From assembly GCF_004366075.1 (NCBI RefSeq), contig NZ_SODU01000002.1, positions 310,001-374,000 on the forward strand: a DNA stretch of 64,000 bases, written 5' to 3'. Of this stretch, positions 24,065 through 33,587 are shown in pieces. Under the pieces are notes generated by a model. It did not search any database. It was not told the DNA's origin and worked only from the letters and a program-made list of their open reading frames with translations. The position numbers and the translations under genes are program-made. Source of the DNA: Kribbella pratensis. Its GTDB lineage: Bacteria > Actinomycetota > Actinomycetes > Propionibacteriales > Kribbellaceae. The first letter of the stretch is position 1, and every line of letters begins with the position of its first letter.

Positions 24065-25889
24065 CGCGGTTGTCTCCCTCGTTCTGCTCCCAGACCGGTC
24101 GCTCCGGTCCGCGCTGCGGAGGCGCCTGGATACTCGAAGCCACCCACGGGTTGTTGCTGACCGGAACGTTCATTGCCGCTCCCGGATCGTACTTCGCCAG
24201 CGACGCCTTCACCGCACCGGCGTCCGGCCGGGTGAACCACGGCACCGTCTTCACCAGCGTGGCCGGGATCCCGGACGGGAACACGACCGCGCGGCCGGGC
24301 GGCATCGAGGCGAGGTCGGAGACCTCCATGATGTTGTGCCGCTGGACCTGCTGGCTGGTGCCGCGCTTGCCCTCGTTGTACGACACCGAGCTCGAGCTGA
24401 TGTCGTAGTCACCGATCATCTTGCTCAGGTTCTCGAGGAAGGACGCGTCGGCCGCGCCACCGCCGTACACCCGGATGTTGGCCGAGCCCCAGAGCTTCTG
24501 CATGCCGTGGTCGCCCCAGCACTCCTGGCCCTGCGCCCAGGACTGCAGGATCGTCATCAGCACGATGCCGCGGGAACCGAAGTGCGAGTACAGGTCGGGG
24601 AGGTTCTTCCACCGGCACACGTTGGCGGCCTCGTCGAGTACGCCGACCAGCGGGCTGGGCATCCGGCCCATCGGGCAGCCGCGGGCGTACTGCTCGGCGG
24701 CCTCCACGACGGCGACCGTCAGCGCGGTGACCAGCGGACCCGCCGTACCCGCGCCTTCCTTCGACAGGCTGTACAGCGTGCCGCCCTGACGGACGAACTC
24801 GTGCGGGTTGAACTGCGGCCGGTTGTCGTTCGGGCCGTTCGGGATGACCCAGCGGGTCACCTTGCGGTTGACCAGGAACTGAGCGCTCTGCTGCGCCGTT
24901 CCGTAGACACCGGCGCGCTGCTTGTCGGGCGCGTTGATCACACCGGACAGAGCGTCGGCGGACAACTGCAGACCCGGCGTGTTGCGCAGGATCCTCTCCG
25001 GCTCGTCGTTCCGCTGGTCGGCCAGCCAGCTGTAGACCTGGGTGATCGGCCGCTTGGCAACGGCGGCCGCGAGCAGCAGACCGGCCAGCAGGTCCGTACC
25101 GGCGGCGTCGAAGAACGCGTCGGTCTGGGCACCGACCTGACGCTGCGAGGCGACGAAGTGCTCTGCCAGCTCCCGCGCCTTGGTCTCGTCGGTGATGTAG
25201 GTCAGCGGGTTCCACCACCAGTTCGGCGGCTCCTCGCAGACCTCCTGCGGGTCGAACACCCACAGCGGGCCCTTCTCCGAACGCGGCCCGCGGGTGGCGT
25301 CGACGATGTCCCGCTTGTTCGAGGTGGCGACGACGCAGCCGGGCGCGTCCAGGATCGCCGGCACGGCGCGCGAGGTGGTCTTACCGGTTCGGGGACCCCA
25401 GATGTCGACGTGCATGTCTTCCCAGTTGCCGAAGACCTCCAGGTTGTCCCGGACGGTCCGGCCGATCAGGATGCCCGGACCCGCGTGCCCGGCGCCGAGC
25501 TGGTTCGCCTTCTCCTGCGCGCCTTCGCGGGTCAGCTTGTAGATCTCGGACCGCTTCGACATCAGCTGCGCCTGCCTGTCGACCCGGCCGATCGAGCGCT
25601 CCCGGTTCCGGAAGAACATCCACCCGCCGCCGACCAGGCCGAGCAGCACCACGATCTCCACGACCAGGATGCCGGTGGCCGCGCCGGACCACTCCAGGTT
25701 TCCCTTCGACAGGTCGACGATCGCGTCGAACGGGTTCCCGGGCGTCCGTGAGCCGTTGATCGCGGACGCGACCTTCAGCGCGCCCCACATCGAGAAGACC
25801 ACCAGCGCGACCGCGCCGATGATCGCAAAGATCAGGACGGCCTCGGGTGAGATCCCACCCGGGCCGGTGCTCTTCCTGCCCTGCGCCAT
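24054..25889 (-). CDS. VirD4/TraG-type coupling ATPase
   Basis: A 611-residue protein with two N-terminal membrane helices (about 18-40 and 70-92), Walker A WGPRTGKTT (164-172), Walker B VGVLDEAANV (415-424) and the later SRGIVLMTILQSWAQG typical of VirD4/TraG coupling ATPases. Coupling proteins hand substrates to the type IV secretion channel. No relaxase gene is present to supply DNA, so the substrate may be protein. It lies six bases after the VirB4 gene. Confidence 0.9.
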   Translation of the reverse strand: MAQGRKSTGPGGISPEAVLIFAIIGAVALVVFSMWGALKVASAINGSRTPGNPFDAIVDLSKGNLEWSGAATGILVVEIVVLLGLVGGGWMFFRNRERSIGRVDRQAQLMSKRSEIYKLTREGAQEKANQLGAGHAGPGILIGRTVRDNLEVFGNWEDMHVDIWGPRTGKTTSRAVPAILDAPGCVVATSNKRDIVDATRGPRSEKGPLWVFDPQEVCEEPPNWWWNPLTYITDETKARELAEHFVASQRQVGAQTDAFFDAAGTDLLAGLLLAAAVAKRPITQVYSWLADQRNDEPERILRNTPGLQLSADALSGVINAPDKQRAGVYGTAQQSAQFLVNRKVTRWVIPNGPNDNRPQFNPHEFVRQGGTLYSLSKEGAGTAGPLVTALTVAVVEAAEQYARGCPMGRMPSPLVGVLDEAANVCRWKNLPDLYSHFGSRGIVLMTILQSWAQGQECWGDHGMQKLWGSANIRVYGGGAADASFLENLSKMIGDYDISSSSVSYNEGKRGTSQQVQRHNIMEVSDLASMPPGRAVVFPSGIPATLVKTVPWFTRPDAGAVKASLAKYDPGAAMNVPVSNNPWVASSIQAPPQRGPERPVWEQNEGDNRGGW

Positions 25890-25895
25890 GACTCG

Positions 25896-27491
25896 TCAGC
25901 TCCCCACGCGCGTGGTCGGGTCGGGCGGTGGCAGCAGCATCGGATCGTCCAGGCTGTACTCACCGACGACCTGCTCGGTGCCGTCCGGCGCGACCTCGAT
26001 CTTCTGTGGCTTCCCGTCGTTGCCGGTGGTCCACAGCTTGTTGGTGTCGTTGATCTCGCGCTCGACCGACGTGAGGCCGACGTGCACCGGGATGCCCGGG
26101 CGCCCACCGACCTTGATCAGGAAGTTTCCGCGGCCGGGAGGTGCGGCCTCCTTGCCGGTGGCCGGGTCCCACGCGGGCGGGTCCTGCCAGCCGACGAGCA
26201 TGTTCTGCTCCTCCATCGACATCGACACGACCTCGGTCAGGTTCTCCATCTCGGCGCGCGGCAGACCACCGCAGATGACCATCCCGGACCGCTCGACGAA
26301 ACCCTTCGCCTTCATCCGGTCCTCAGGGTTCGGCAGCGCCAACAGGTCGGACATGGTGTGCGAGATCATCGCCATGCCGACACCGCGTTGCCGGTTCAGA
26401 CGGGTCAGCGCGTCGACGCGGTCGACCAGACCGCTTCCGGCCCGCAGCACCCGCCACAGCTCGTCCAGAATGACGAAGTAGTGCCGCCGCGGCTCCAGTC
26501 CGGCGTCCGCCAGCGCCTGCGAGACCGCGACCGCGCCGAACCCGTACGACCAGCAGGCCAGCAGTACGGCGGCCTGCAGGCTGGTCTCGGAGTCGTCGAC
26601 GTTGGACACGTCGAACACCACCGGGCGGTCCATCTGCATCGGGTTGTCGGTCGGCGCGGAGAAGATCTCGCCCAGCCGGCCGCCGCCGACCAGACCGATC
26701 AGCGATGCCTCCAGGCCCTCGGTGATCTGCCGGTAGCGGTCCAGGCTGCCGCGGTCCAGGGCGACGTTGCGGACCCGGTCCGGGGCGTCCTGGATGACCT
26801 GGAGCAGGTCCTTCAGCACCGGCGTACCTTGGAACCGCTCGTCGAGGACCTTGAGCGCCTCGTCGAGGATGGTCTCCTCGCGGTCGTTCGGGTTCTGGTT
26901 ACGCATGATCGCGATCAGCGCCGAGACCATCGTCTGCCGGCGGCCGTGCGCGTCGGCCTGGATCGCCTCGCGGGCCTTGCCGGTCAGCCGGAGCGCGGCC
27001 TCCCGGGACTCGCCCGGGTCGAGCACGTTCAGGTGACCACGACCGCGGCCGAGCTGGATGACCTGACCGCCGAGGGCCTCGATGAGGTCCTTGTAGTCCG
27101 GCTTCAGGTCACCGAGCACCAACGGCATCACGCCGTACCCGGCCATGCCGAGCGCCATCCGCCGGGTGATCGTCGACTTGCCCAGACCCGGCTTGCCGAG
27201 CACGAACATCGACGGGTTCGAGATCAGCTTGGCCCGCATGAACCAGCTGATCGGGTCGCAGCACATGGTCGCGCCGGAGAGGATGTTCCGGCCGATCGGT
27301 ACGCCGACCATCGGGCTGCCGGTCCCGGCCGAGAACGGCCACATTCCGCAGACCTGGACCGTCGTACCGCGCCATTCCTGCGGAGCCTGCAGGTACGTCG
27401 AGTAGCCGCCGCCCATACCGGGCCAGCCACGGGGCATCGGCCGCCGTCCGCGACGGCTCGGGTCAACCGGCTTCTTCTGCTTCTTGCTCAC
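25896..27491 (-). CDS. VirB4-type secretion ATPase
   Basis: The 531-residue cytoplasmic ATPase has Walker A GKPGLGKST (99-107), Walker B YFVILDELWR (338-347) and the VirB4/TrbE region GVGMAMISHTMSDLLALP. VirB4 drives pilus and channel assembly. It resembles ATP-binding proteins of the SCO6881 neighbourhood of Streptomyces. It is shorter than Gram-negative VirB4 because the N-terminal domain is reduced; the preceding SCO6880-like protein may supply that part. A GTG with a GGGGGG ribosome site is used. Confidence 0.87.
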   Translation of the reverse strand: MSKKQKKPVDPSRRGRRPMPRGWPGMGGGYSTYLQAPQEWRGTTVQVCGMWPFSAGTGSPMVGVPIGRNILSGATMCCDPISWFMRAKLISNPSMFVLGKPGLGKSTITRRMALGMAGYGVMPLVLGDLKPDYKDLIEALGGQVIQLGRGRGHLNVLDPGESREAALRLTGKAREAIQADAHGRRQTMVSALIAIMRNQNPNDREETILDEALKVLDERFQGTPVLKDLLQVIQDAPDRVRNVALDRGSLDRYRQITEGLEASLIGLVGGGRLGEIFSAPTDNPMQMDRPVVFDVSNVDDSETSLQAAVLLACWSYGFGAVAVSQALADAGLEPRRHYFVILDELWRVLRAGSGLVDRVDALTRLNRQRGVGMAMISHTMSDLLALPNPEDRMKAKGFVERSGMVICGGLPRAEMENLTEVVSMSMEEQNMLVGWQDPPAWDPATGKEAAPPGRGNFLIKVGGRPGIPVHVGLTSVEREINDTNKLWTTGNDGKPQKIEVAPDGTEQVVGEYSLDDPMLLPPPDPTTRVGS

Positions 27492-27525
27492 TGTGACCCC
27501 CCAGATGTCACTGTGCGAAGTCTCA

Positions 27526-29085
27526 TCATAGGGATTCCCGCAGCCCCGCCGGCACCGCGAGGTGGTTCTGTACGACGACACCCAGCGGGAGTGCGGCGAC
27601 GAACGCGGAGTCCTGCGAGCCGTACACCGGCCGCAGCAGAACACGCGCGGTGGCGCCGAGGTTGTCGATCGCGGCGATCATGTCCGGAATCTGCTCGGCA
27701 GTCATCACGGTGCCGGTGACGGCCATACCGAAGTTGACCAAGCCCGCGCCCCGGGCCTCCTCCTGCGCGGAACGTTCGGCGGCCCGAGCCTCCGCCAGGT
27801 TGCGCGCGGACGGCCGGGCGGACGCCGTGGCGCGGAACGACGCGTTGCGCTTGTCGGCCTCCACCATCCGGGCCGCCGTACCGGCGTCGAGCGGGCGGTA
27901 GAGCAGCGTCACGCGCTTGCGGTCGATGTCGGGGTGCGGCGCGACCAGCTGCGACAGCACCGACGAGAACACCTCGCCGCGCGGAGCCTGCGACATCTGC
28001 CAGGTCACGGACCAGGCCGAGTCGTGCCGGTACTTGTCCCAGAACGCCTGGGTCCCGGCCGGGCCGACATCGGTCCATTGCAGCTCGGGCGGCATGCCCT
28101 GGGCACGCGCCTCGTCGATCAAGGCGGCGGACGCCGGGTCGTACGCGATCCGGATCGCCTCGCACAGCTCCTGCGCGCTGACCGGACGAGCGGCGCCCGC
28201 ACCGGTCGCGTTCAGGCTCTGGGTCAGCGCGGGCAGCCGGGCTGCGAGTTCGCGGCCCATGTCGTCTTCCTTGCGCCGCTTACCGCTCCGGTCGGTGCCC
28301 TTGAAGGTCAGCGCGACCCGGGCCGAGACCAGCGCGGAGCCCTCCGGGTACGTCTGCACGACCTCGGTCAGCATTGCCCGGGCGATCGCCGGCGACCCGT
28401 CGACCATGTTGTTGCCGACCTCACGGCGCAGCCGGATGCCGGTGTCCGGTGCGCTCTCCACCGTCACCGACGCGGCGACGATGCCCGGCTCGTGACCGAG
28501 CGAGGCGAGCCACTGGCCCCAGTGCGCCACCCAGATGTCCACCTGCTCCTCGTCGACGAGCGAGGCGCCGTCGGGCTCGGCGTTGATGACGACGGTGAAG
28601 TGCCGGGTGCTCGGGTAGTACAGCAGCGCGAACGGCCGGCCGTAGGAGTCCTGGTACTCGCTCAGCTGGGAGGCTGCGGCGAGACCGGGAAGCTGGAACT
28701 TGCCCCAGGCGGTCCGGCCGAGCGGGCCGGAGCGGTAAAGGTTGTGCTTAGCCATCTTTGCTCGTTGCCATCCAATGTGGGTCGAGAGCCGTTGCAGCGT
28801 GGAGAACCCGTGCTTGTCCTTCGTGATCAGCAGCCCGAGCGCCGCGCCGACGATCAGCAGGCTGACGAGGGCTGCCCTGATGCCGCCCACCATCGTCGAG
28901 ATGACGACCAGCAGCAGGCCACCCATCATGATGCCGGTGCCGAGCATCCCCAGGCCGGCGATGCCCGCCGAGGCGGGCCTCCGCCAGTTGCCGTAGGTGC
29001 GAGGTGCGCGTCGTACGTTCTCAGCCGCTGCCACTTGGTCCGTCCGGTGGTGGTGGGGGTGGTTGGTTGTTTCGGTCGTCGTCAC
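27526..29085 (-). CDS. SCO6880-like type IV secretion protein
   Basis: The 519-residue product has an Asn/His/Thr-rich start, two membrane helices near residues 38-62 and 65-87 and a large cytoplasmic part (ITKDKHGFSTLQRL, GKFQLPGLAA). It ends with residues like those of the N-terminal domain of VirB4 ATPases. I recognise it as the SCO6880 family. With VirB4 it may form a split VirB3-VirB4 unit, as an inference from layout. The GTG at 29085 overlaps the preceding gene by 65 bp; a GTG at 29034 would cut this to 14 bp. Confidence 0.8.
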   Translation of the reverse strand: MTTTETTNHPHHHRTDQVAAAENVRRAPRTYGNWRRPASAGIAGLGMLGTGIMMGGLLLVVISTMVGGIRAALVSLLIVGAALGLLITKDKHGFSTLQRLSTHIGWQRAKMAKHNLYRSGPLGRTAWGKFQLPGLAAASQLSEYQDSYGRPFALLYYPSTRHFTVVINAEPDGASLVDEEQVDIWVAHWGQWLASLGHEPGIVAASVTVESAPDTGIRLRREVGNNMVDGSPAIARAMLTEVVQTYPEGSALVSARVALTFKGTDRSGKRRKEDDMGRELAARLPALTQSLNATGAGAARPVSAQELCEAIRIAYDPASAALIDEARAQGMPPELQWTDVGPAGTQAFWDKYRHDSAWSVTWQMSQAPRGEVFSSVLSQLVAPHPDIDRKRVTLLYRPLDAGTAARMVEADKRNASFRATASARPSARNLAEARAAERSAQEEARGAGLVNFGMAVTGTVMTAEQIPDMIAAIDNLGATARVLLRPVYGSQDSAFVAALPLGVVVQNHLAVPAGLRESL

Positions 29086-30670
29086 GGTAGTCGCGAGCGC
29101 GGTCTCGCTCGCGGCTCAGGTCGCCGCCACCGCCGCTGCCGGTGGGGCCGCCGCCATCGCTGCCGCCGCCTCCACCGCCGCCCCCGCCTTGCGAGCTCTG
29201 GTCCATCTCGTCGTTGCCGATGGTCTCGGATGCGGCCGTCTGACCGACCGCCTTGGTGGCATCCATGCCGGCCTTGACCGCGACGACCGCGACCGCGGCC
29301 GGTCCGAGGGCCGCCGCGGCACCGCCGGCAGCTGCACCGCCCGCCGCCGCGCCGCCACCACCGGCAGCACCGCCCGCAGCACCGCCTCCCGCAGCACCGC
29401 CTGCAGCAGCGCCTTCGCCTCCGGCGGCCGCGCCTTCACCGGCGCCACCAGTGCTCGGGGCCTGCTGCGACGCCCTCCCGACGTTCTGCGCACCGGTCGG
29501 ACCGTCGCCCCCTCCGCCGCCACCGCCGCCGCCACCGCCGCCACCGCCGCCTTCCGACCCCTCGCTGACGCCCTTGTTCGCCAGGTCACCGAGCTTGTCC
29601 ATCCCGGCCATCTTGGCCGCGAGCATGCCGGCGCCGGCGCCGCCCGCCGTCGCGCCGACCATCGGCACGATGAACCGCATCAGCGCCGGCATCGCGAACA
29701 GTGCGAGCACCAACATCGTGAGTCCGGTGACCACGTTCATCACCATGTGGCCGATGTTGTCGGGGTTCAGGACCCCATCGCCTTCGGTGATGTACTTGAA
29801 CGACAGATCGCCGTTGTTCGAGACCAACCGGATCGCCGTCGCGTAGATGATCGCCGCCACCGGCTTGTACAGGATGAAGGCGAGCAGCCACGAGACGATC
29901 CGTTTGAACCAGTTCCGGCCCATCTCGGTGTTCGTCGCGGCGGCGGCGATCGGCAGCACGCCGATCAGCAGGATCAGCATGGCGCTGCGGACGACCATCA
30001 GCACGATCTGGATCAGGCTCGCGATCACACACAGCAGGCCGATCGCGATCATGATGCCGATCAGCAGCGGTGAACCGGCGATGCCGGCGACCACGCCGAA
30101 CCCGAGCACTGCCGACATCGTGGTGCCGAAGGCCGTCGCGTCACCGGATCCGATGTTCTGGCAGCCGTTGGCCCAGGAGCCGGTGGTGGATTTCGAATCC
30201 AGTGCGGTGCTGATGATGCAACTGGAGAACATGTCGCCGGCCGTGATCAGCGCCTGCGCGACGGCGATCGAGAACGCCGCGGCGACCGCGAGCGTGATCA
30301 GCGAGCGGAGGATGTCGCGGGCCGCCTCACCGCGTTGGCTCCAGGCCATCTGCAGGGCGCCGAAGATCAGCCCGATGGCGGCGATGAAGAGCGCGATGAA
30401 CTCCGTGTGGCCCCAGATCCAGGCGACCGTGTCGTTGGACGGCTTGCCGCTGGTGTTCGGATCGCTGCCGTCGTTCCCGATCCCGATGGTCGGTACGTAG
30501 ACCCAGAAGGTGGCGATCGTGCTCATGAGCGTGCCGACCGCCGAGGCGATCGCATCAAGGATTGGCTTGAACACGTGCGAGAGTATCCATTCCACGGCGG
30601 GGCCGAGGACAACCCCGAGAATGTCTTTCATGAGGTTGATCGCCCAGTCGAGGACGTTCAGCTGGATCAT
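29021..30670 (-). CDS. VirB6/TrbL-like channel protein with Gly/Ala-rich tail
   Basis: This 549-residue protein has about eight membrane helices in residues 85-340. FIALFIAAIGLIFGALQMAWSQRGEAARDIL and NTEMGRNWFKRIVSWLLAFILYKPVAAII, read in pieces, match its neighbour. The last 190 residues are low complexity: a run of 15 glycines, Gly/Ala repeats, a second glycine run and a charged end with polyproline. VirB6/TrbL proteins build the inner-membrane channel. The tail is probably a flexible cytoplasmic or surface extension. It is followed by the SCO6880-like gene with overlap. Confidence 0.85.
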   Translation of the reverse strand: MIQLNVLDWAINLMKDILGVVLGPAVEWILSHVFKPILDAIASAVGTLMSTIATFWVYVPTIGIGNDGSDPNTSGKPSNDTVAWIWGHTEFIALFIAAIGLIFGALQMAWSQRGEAARDILRSLITLAVAAAFSIAVAQALITAGDMFSSCIISTALDSKSTTGSWANGCQNIGSGDATAFGTTMSAVLGFGVVAGIAGSPLLIGIMIAIGLLCVIASLIQIVLMVVRSAMLILLIGVLPIAAAATNTEMGRNWFKRIVSWLLAFILYKPVAAIIYATAIRLVSNNGDLSFKYITEGDGVLNPDNIGHMVMNVVTGLTMLVLALFAMPALMRFIVPMVGATAGGAGAGMLAAKMAGMDKLGDLANKGVSEGSEGGGGGGGGGGGGGGGDGPTGAQNVGRASQQAPSTGGAGEGAAAGGEGAAAGGAAGGGAAGGAAGGGGAAAGGAAAGGAAAALGPAAVAVVAVKAGMDATKAVGQTAASETIGNDEMDQSSQGGGGGGGGGSDGGGPTGSGGGGDLSRERDRARDYRDDDRNNQPPPPPPDGPSGSG

Positions 30671-30671
30671 G

Positions 30672-31529
30672 TCAGGACGTCCTTGGCGAGACGAAGCGAA
30701 GGATGGCCGGCAGCGCGACGATGGCCACCAGCATCAGCGTGACGCCCATGATGATCTTGAGGATGTGTCCAGTGCCTTCCGAACCCATCAGACCGATCGC
30801 GGTGGCATAGATGATCGCCGCGACGGGTTTGTAGATGATGAACGACGCCAGCCAGGCGAGTGCGCGCTTGAACCACATCATCCCCATTTCGGTGTTCGTC
30901 GCGGCCGCGGTCAGCGGAAGCATCCCGACCAGCAGCACGAGCATGCCGTAACGGACGATCATGAGCGCCAGCTGGATGACAGCGGCGATCACCATCAGGA
31001 TCCCGACGAGGATCACCAGTAACCAGCCGAACGGTTCGTCCAGCGTGTCGAGCAGGTTCTTCGCGTAGTTCTGGTCGTCCTTCTTCAGCGCCGCGTTGAC
31101 GATCCAGGACGAGAAGCCGTCGGCAGCCGAGATCAGCGTGCTCGCGAAAACCGCCGCGGAACCCGTCACCACGACCAGGGTGATCAACGATTTGAGGATG
31201 TCGCGGGCCGGCTCACCCCGGTGCGAGATCGCCATCTGGACCGCACCGACGATGACCGCGAGCGCGGCGATGAACAGCGTGATGAATTGGATGTGTCCCT
31301 GGATCCACAGCGCCGGGGTGTTCTCCGCGATGTTCGGGGTCGGGATGTAGACCCAGAGCAGACCGATGGCCTTCATGACCGCGTCGACCGCGTCGATGAC
31401 GACCTTGGCGATCGCGTCGAAGATGAAGTCGAAGACCTTGCCGAAGGCCCACTCGAGCGCGGTCTTCAGGCCTTCCTCGAAGCAGTCGTCCCAGTCCCAG
31501 GGCCACCCCGAACAGCCGAGAGCGATCAT
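30672..31529 (-). CDS. VirB6/TrbL-like channel protein, short paralogue
   Basis: The 285-residue membrane protein is a tandem paralogue of the next gene. They share FIxLFIAA, the QMAxSxRGEPARDILKSLITL region, NTEMGxxWFKR and YKPVAAIIYATAI. It stops at the end of the last helix and lacks the Gly/Ala-rich tail. Two VirB6-type subunits could form a hetero-oligomeric channel. It begins inside the stop of the VirB8-like gene (4-bp overlap), and only 1 bp separates its stop codon from the start of the following gene. Confidence 0.85.
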   Translation of the reverse strand: MIALGCSGWPWDWDDCFEEGLKTALEWAFGKVFDFIFDAIAKVVIDAVDAVMKAIGLLWVYIPTPNIAENTPALWIQGHIQFITLFIAALAVIVGAVQMAISHRGEPARDILKSLITLVVVTGSAAVFASTLISAADGFSSWIVNAALKKDDQNYAKNLLDTLDEPFGWLLVILVGILMVIAAVIQLALMIVRYGMLVLLVGMLPLTAAATNTEMGMMWFKRALAWLASFIIYKPVAAIIYATAIGLMGSEGTGHILKIIMGVTLMLVAIVALPAILRFVSPRTS

Positions 31530-32389
31530 GCCGCACCACTGAACCGGACGTAGCCGCTGAGACTGGACAGGATGTCCGGCTCGAGCGAGCCGTTGAAGCT
31601 GCCGTCGTCCTGCAGTTCGACGTACCAGTCACCGCGGTACCACCGCATGGTGATCGGCATCGCGCCGTACGCCTTGCCGTTCAGGTCGGCGACGATCTGG
31701 ATGATCGCCCGGGTCGCGTTCGTCGGGTAGTCGAGCACCTTGAAGGCGGCGAACTGGAGCCCGCCCGTCATGGCCGACGGCGTCGTGGTCGCCTTCCTGG
31801 CCTCGGCGATGGCGGCGTCCCGGCCCGGGCCGGGGTACACCCGGCTCCGTAGTGTGGCAACGCCGACCTCCGGGTTCTGGAGCTGGCCGAGCGCGACCAT
31901 GGCGGCGAGCACCGCACCCGTCGGCGAGTGCGAGAAGCAGGAGCGCACACCGTTGGGGCTGGTGGTCGCGGGACCGTTCGCGGCCTGGATGGGAATCAGC
32001 ATCTTTCCCTCGAACTGCCACGAGACCGCGACCGGGGCGGCGAGCCTGGGGATCGCCTGGTTCGGGTTCTTGTTGTGACAGCCGCCGTCGCGGCTGTTGG
32101 CCGGTGGCGGCGTGGGCACCGTGCCGGTCGGTAGCGCGGTCGGCGACGCGGGCGGCTGGTTCGTCTCTTCTTCGGTGGGCTGTCCGGTAGGAACGACCGT
32201 GCTCGGCGTCTGGCTGGGGTTGGCCGTCGGATTGTCCGAGCGGCTCCCCAGCATGAACCAGACGACCAGGCAGATCAGCACCGCTCCGACGACGATCGCC
32301 GACGCGATGAAGCCACGCTCCTCGAAGAACGTGCTCTTCTCGCCGTCGGAATCGTCGTCGGAGTCCGGGTCCTTGCTGAACAGTCCCAC
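31526..32389 (-). CDS. VirB8-like single-pass membrane protein
   Basis: The 287-residue product has an acidic N-terminal tail, one membrane helix (about 28-48), a Pro/Thr-rich linker (residues 52-100) and a 180-residue outer domain with one likely disulfide (HNKNPN preceded by Cys, and RSCFSHSP). The topology matches VirB8/TcpC proteins, whose NTF2-like outer domain connects channel parts. I assign VirB8-like from topology and gene order, not from a clear motif. Confidence 0.7.
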   Translation of the reverse strand: MGLFSKDPDSDDDSDGEKSTFFEERGFIASAIVVGAVLICLVVWFMLGSRSDNPTANPSQTPSTVVPTGQPTEEETNQPPASPTALPTGTVPTPPPANSRDGGCHNKNPNQAIPRLAAPVAVSWQFEGKMLIPIQAANGPATTSPNGVRSCFSHSPTGAVLAAMVALGQLQNPEVGVATLRSRVYPGPGRDAAIAEARKATTTPSAMTGGLQFAAFKVLDYPTNATRAIIQIVADLNGKAYGAMPITMRWYRGDWYVELQDDGSFNGSLEPDILSSLSGYVRFSGAA

Positions 32390-32427
32390 CTACGATCAGC
32401 CTCCGACCAGCTCTCCGCGCGCCCGGA

Positions 32428-32703
32428 TCACTTCAGGGCGTCGACGAGGGCGGTCGCCGCACCGATGACGATGCAGGCCGCGAGGACCCAGCCGAGCCGG
32501 GCGGCGTGCTCGCCACCCTCGCCGCGACGCTGACCGATGGCCATCATGCCGCCGGCGATGATGATGCCGAGTGCACAGACCAGGTACGCGATCCACTTGA
32601 CCCAGTCGAGAACCTTGTTCAGGCCCTTCGTCACCTCTACAGGCGGCGCCTCCAGGGGCAGCGAGTTCGGAAGCTCGGTAACCAGGTGGTGAAGCAACAT
32701 CAT
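32428..32703 (-). CDS. VirB2/TrbC pilin-like protein
   Basis: This 91-residue protein has two membrane helices (about 36-54 and 70-88) joined by a short basic/Gly loop (GQRRGEGGEH). This is the size and hairpin topology of VirB2/TrbC pilins, with AYLVCALGIIIAGGMMAIG as the first helix. No signal peptide is evident; actinobacterial pilin-like subunits often lack one. It lies between the ParA-like and VirB8-like genes of the secretion operon. Confidence 0.75.
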   Translation of the reverse strand: MMLLHHLVTELPNSLPLEAPPVEVTKGLNKVLDWVKWIAYLVCALGIIIAGGMMAIGQRRGEGGEHAARLGWVLAACIVIGAATALVDALK

Positions 32704-32717
32704 TGTCTTGGTGCCTT

Positions 32718-33338
32718 TCAGTACGGGGCGGGGTAGTCCGCTGGGTTTGACGCGCGAAGTGCGTAAATGGATTCGAGTACTTCGAAAACCTCGTCTGGCG
32801 TGTTGTCAGGCGTCGGAGCCTCCCCTCTGCGCCACTCCTCGATCCACGGAATGTCCCAGACCCTCGGAACACCTCCGCCGACGATGTCGGCGAAGTCGTC
32901 GAGCACGCGGGGCAGCCGGCCAGGAGCGTCCGCGATCAGCACCAGGCCGAGCACGGCGACACCCTGGACGACACCCGAGGCCCACTCGATCGCGGCTCGC
33001 TGCGCGGCGCGCAGACCGGACCCGTGCGTCCGGGCAACCAGGATCACCGGCGTCGGCACCGGCGGCGGCGGGATCGGCCAACGGTGGTTGGACGCCCGGG
33101 TCCCCGGCAGCAGGACCGACATCGTGGTCTCGCCGGAGCCGCCGTGGACGCCGACCCACCACAGGGTGTCGGCGGCCGGAATCGCGAACTTGGGCAGGCG
33201 CTGATCCTCCGCGGGCGCCGGCACCCCGTGCTGGGGCGCCGACGGCCCCCGCGGAGTGATGTCCGGCTGAGGTCCGGGGCCCGGCGACGGCGGCTGCGGC
33301 CCCGGAGACTGCTCCCGTGTCCACGGGTTCTGCGTCAT
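32718..33338 (-). CDS. ParA-like protein with degenerate P-loop (DUF6668 type)
   Basis: The 206-residue protein has a Pro/Gly-rich first 50 residues and then LWWVGVHGGSGETTMSVLLPG. This is the deviant Walker A of ParA/MinD proteins, except that the catalytic Lys position is Glu70. VILVARTHGSGLRAA and VLGLVLIADAPGRLP follow like the later strands of a ParA fold. It probably binds no ATP, or does so differently, and may act as a scaffold at the secretion site. It is the first gene of the leftward cluster. Confidence 0.72.
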   Translation of the reverse strand: MTQNPWTREQSPGPQPPSPGPGPQPDITPRGPSAPQHGVPAPAEDQRLPKFAIPAADTLWWVGVHGGSGETTMSVLLPGTRASNHRWPIPPPPVPTPVILVARTHGSGLRAAQRAAIEWASGVVQGVAVLGLVLIADAPGRLPRVLDDFADIVGGGVPRVWDIPWIEEWRRGEAPTPDNTPDEVFEVLESIYALRASNPADYPAPY

Positions 33339-33587
33339 GGCCCCTCCTCTCGCGGTCCGTCACAGGCTGTTGCCCACCGTATTCTCTCGCTTTCCGGGTG
33401 TACTTGCGTGACCCATCCACAGGCGAGGATGTTTCTACCCCCTTGTCGGGGTCAGTCGAGCCGACAGGCCCGCGTGGTTTCTGCATGCCCGGAATCCCCG
33501 GTATGCCCTCATGCGGGGGACATGCTAGAACGAGGACGCCGGAAGCCGATGATCGAGGGAGACCTGTGGCGGGAATGAGAGGACATC

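Noticed and set aside
29160..29560. GCC/GGC-rich repeated tract as a possible mobile or CRISPR-like repeat
   Set aside because: The periodicity is that of codons for a Gly/Ala-rich protein tail. There are no regular spacers or terminal repeats.
33339..33587. Possible riboswitch or strong operator in the gap before the propeller gene
   Set aside because: Only short, imperfect mirror sequences around GCATGCCCGG and CCCCGGTATGC are seen. They do not form a convincing structure.
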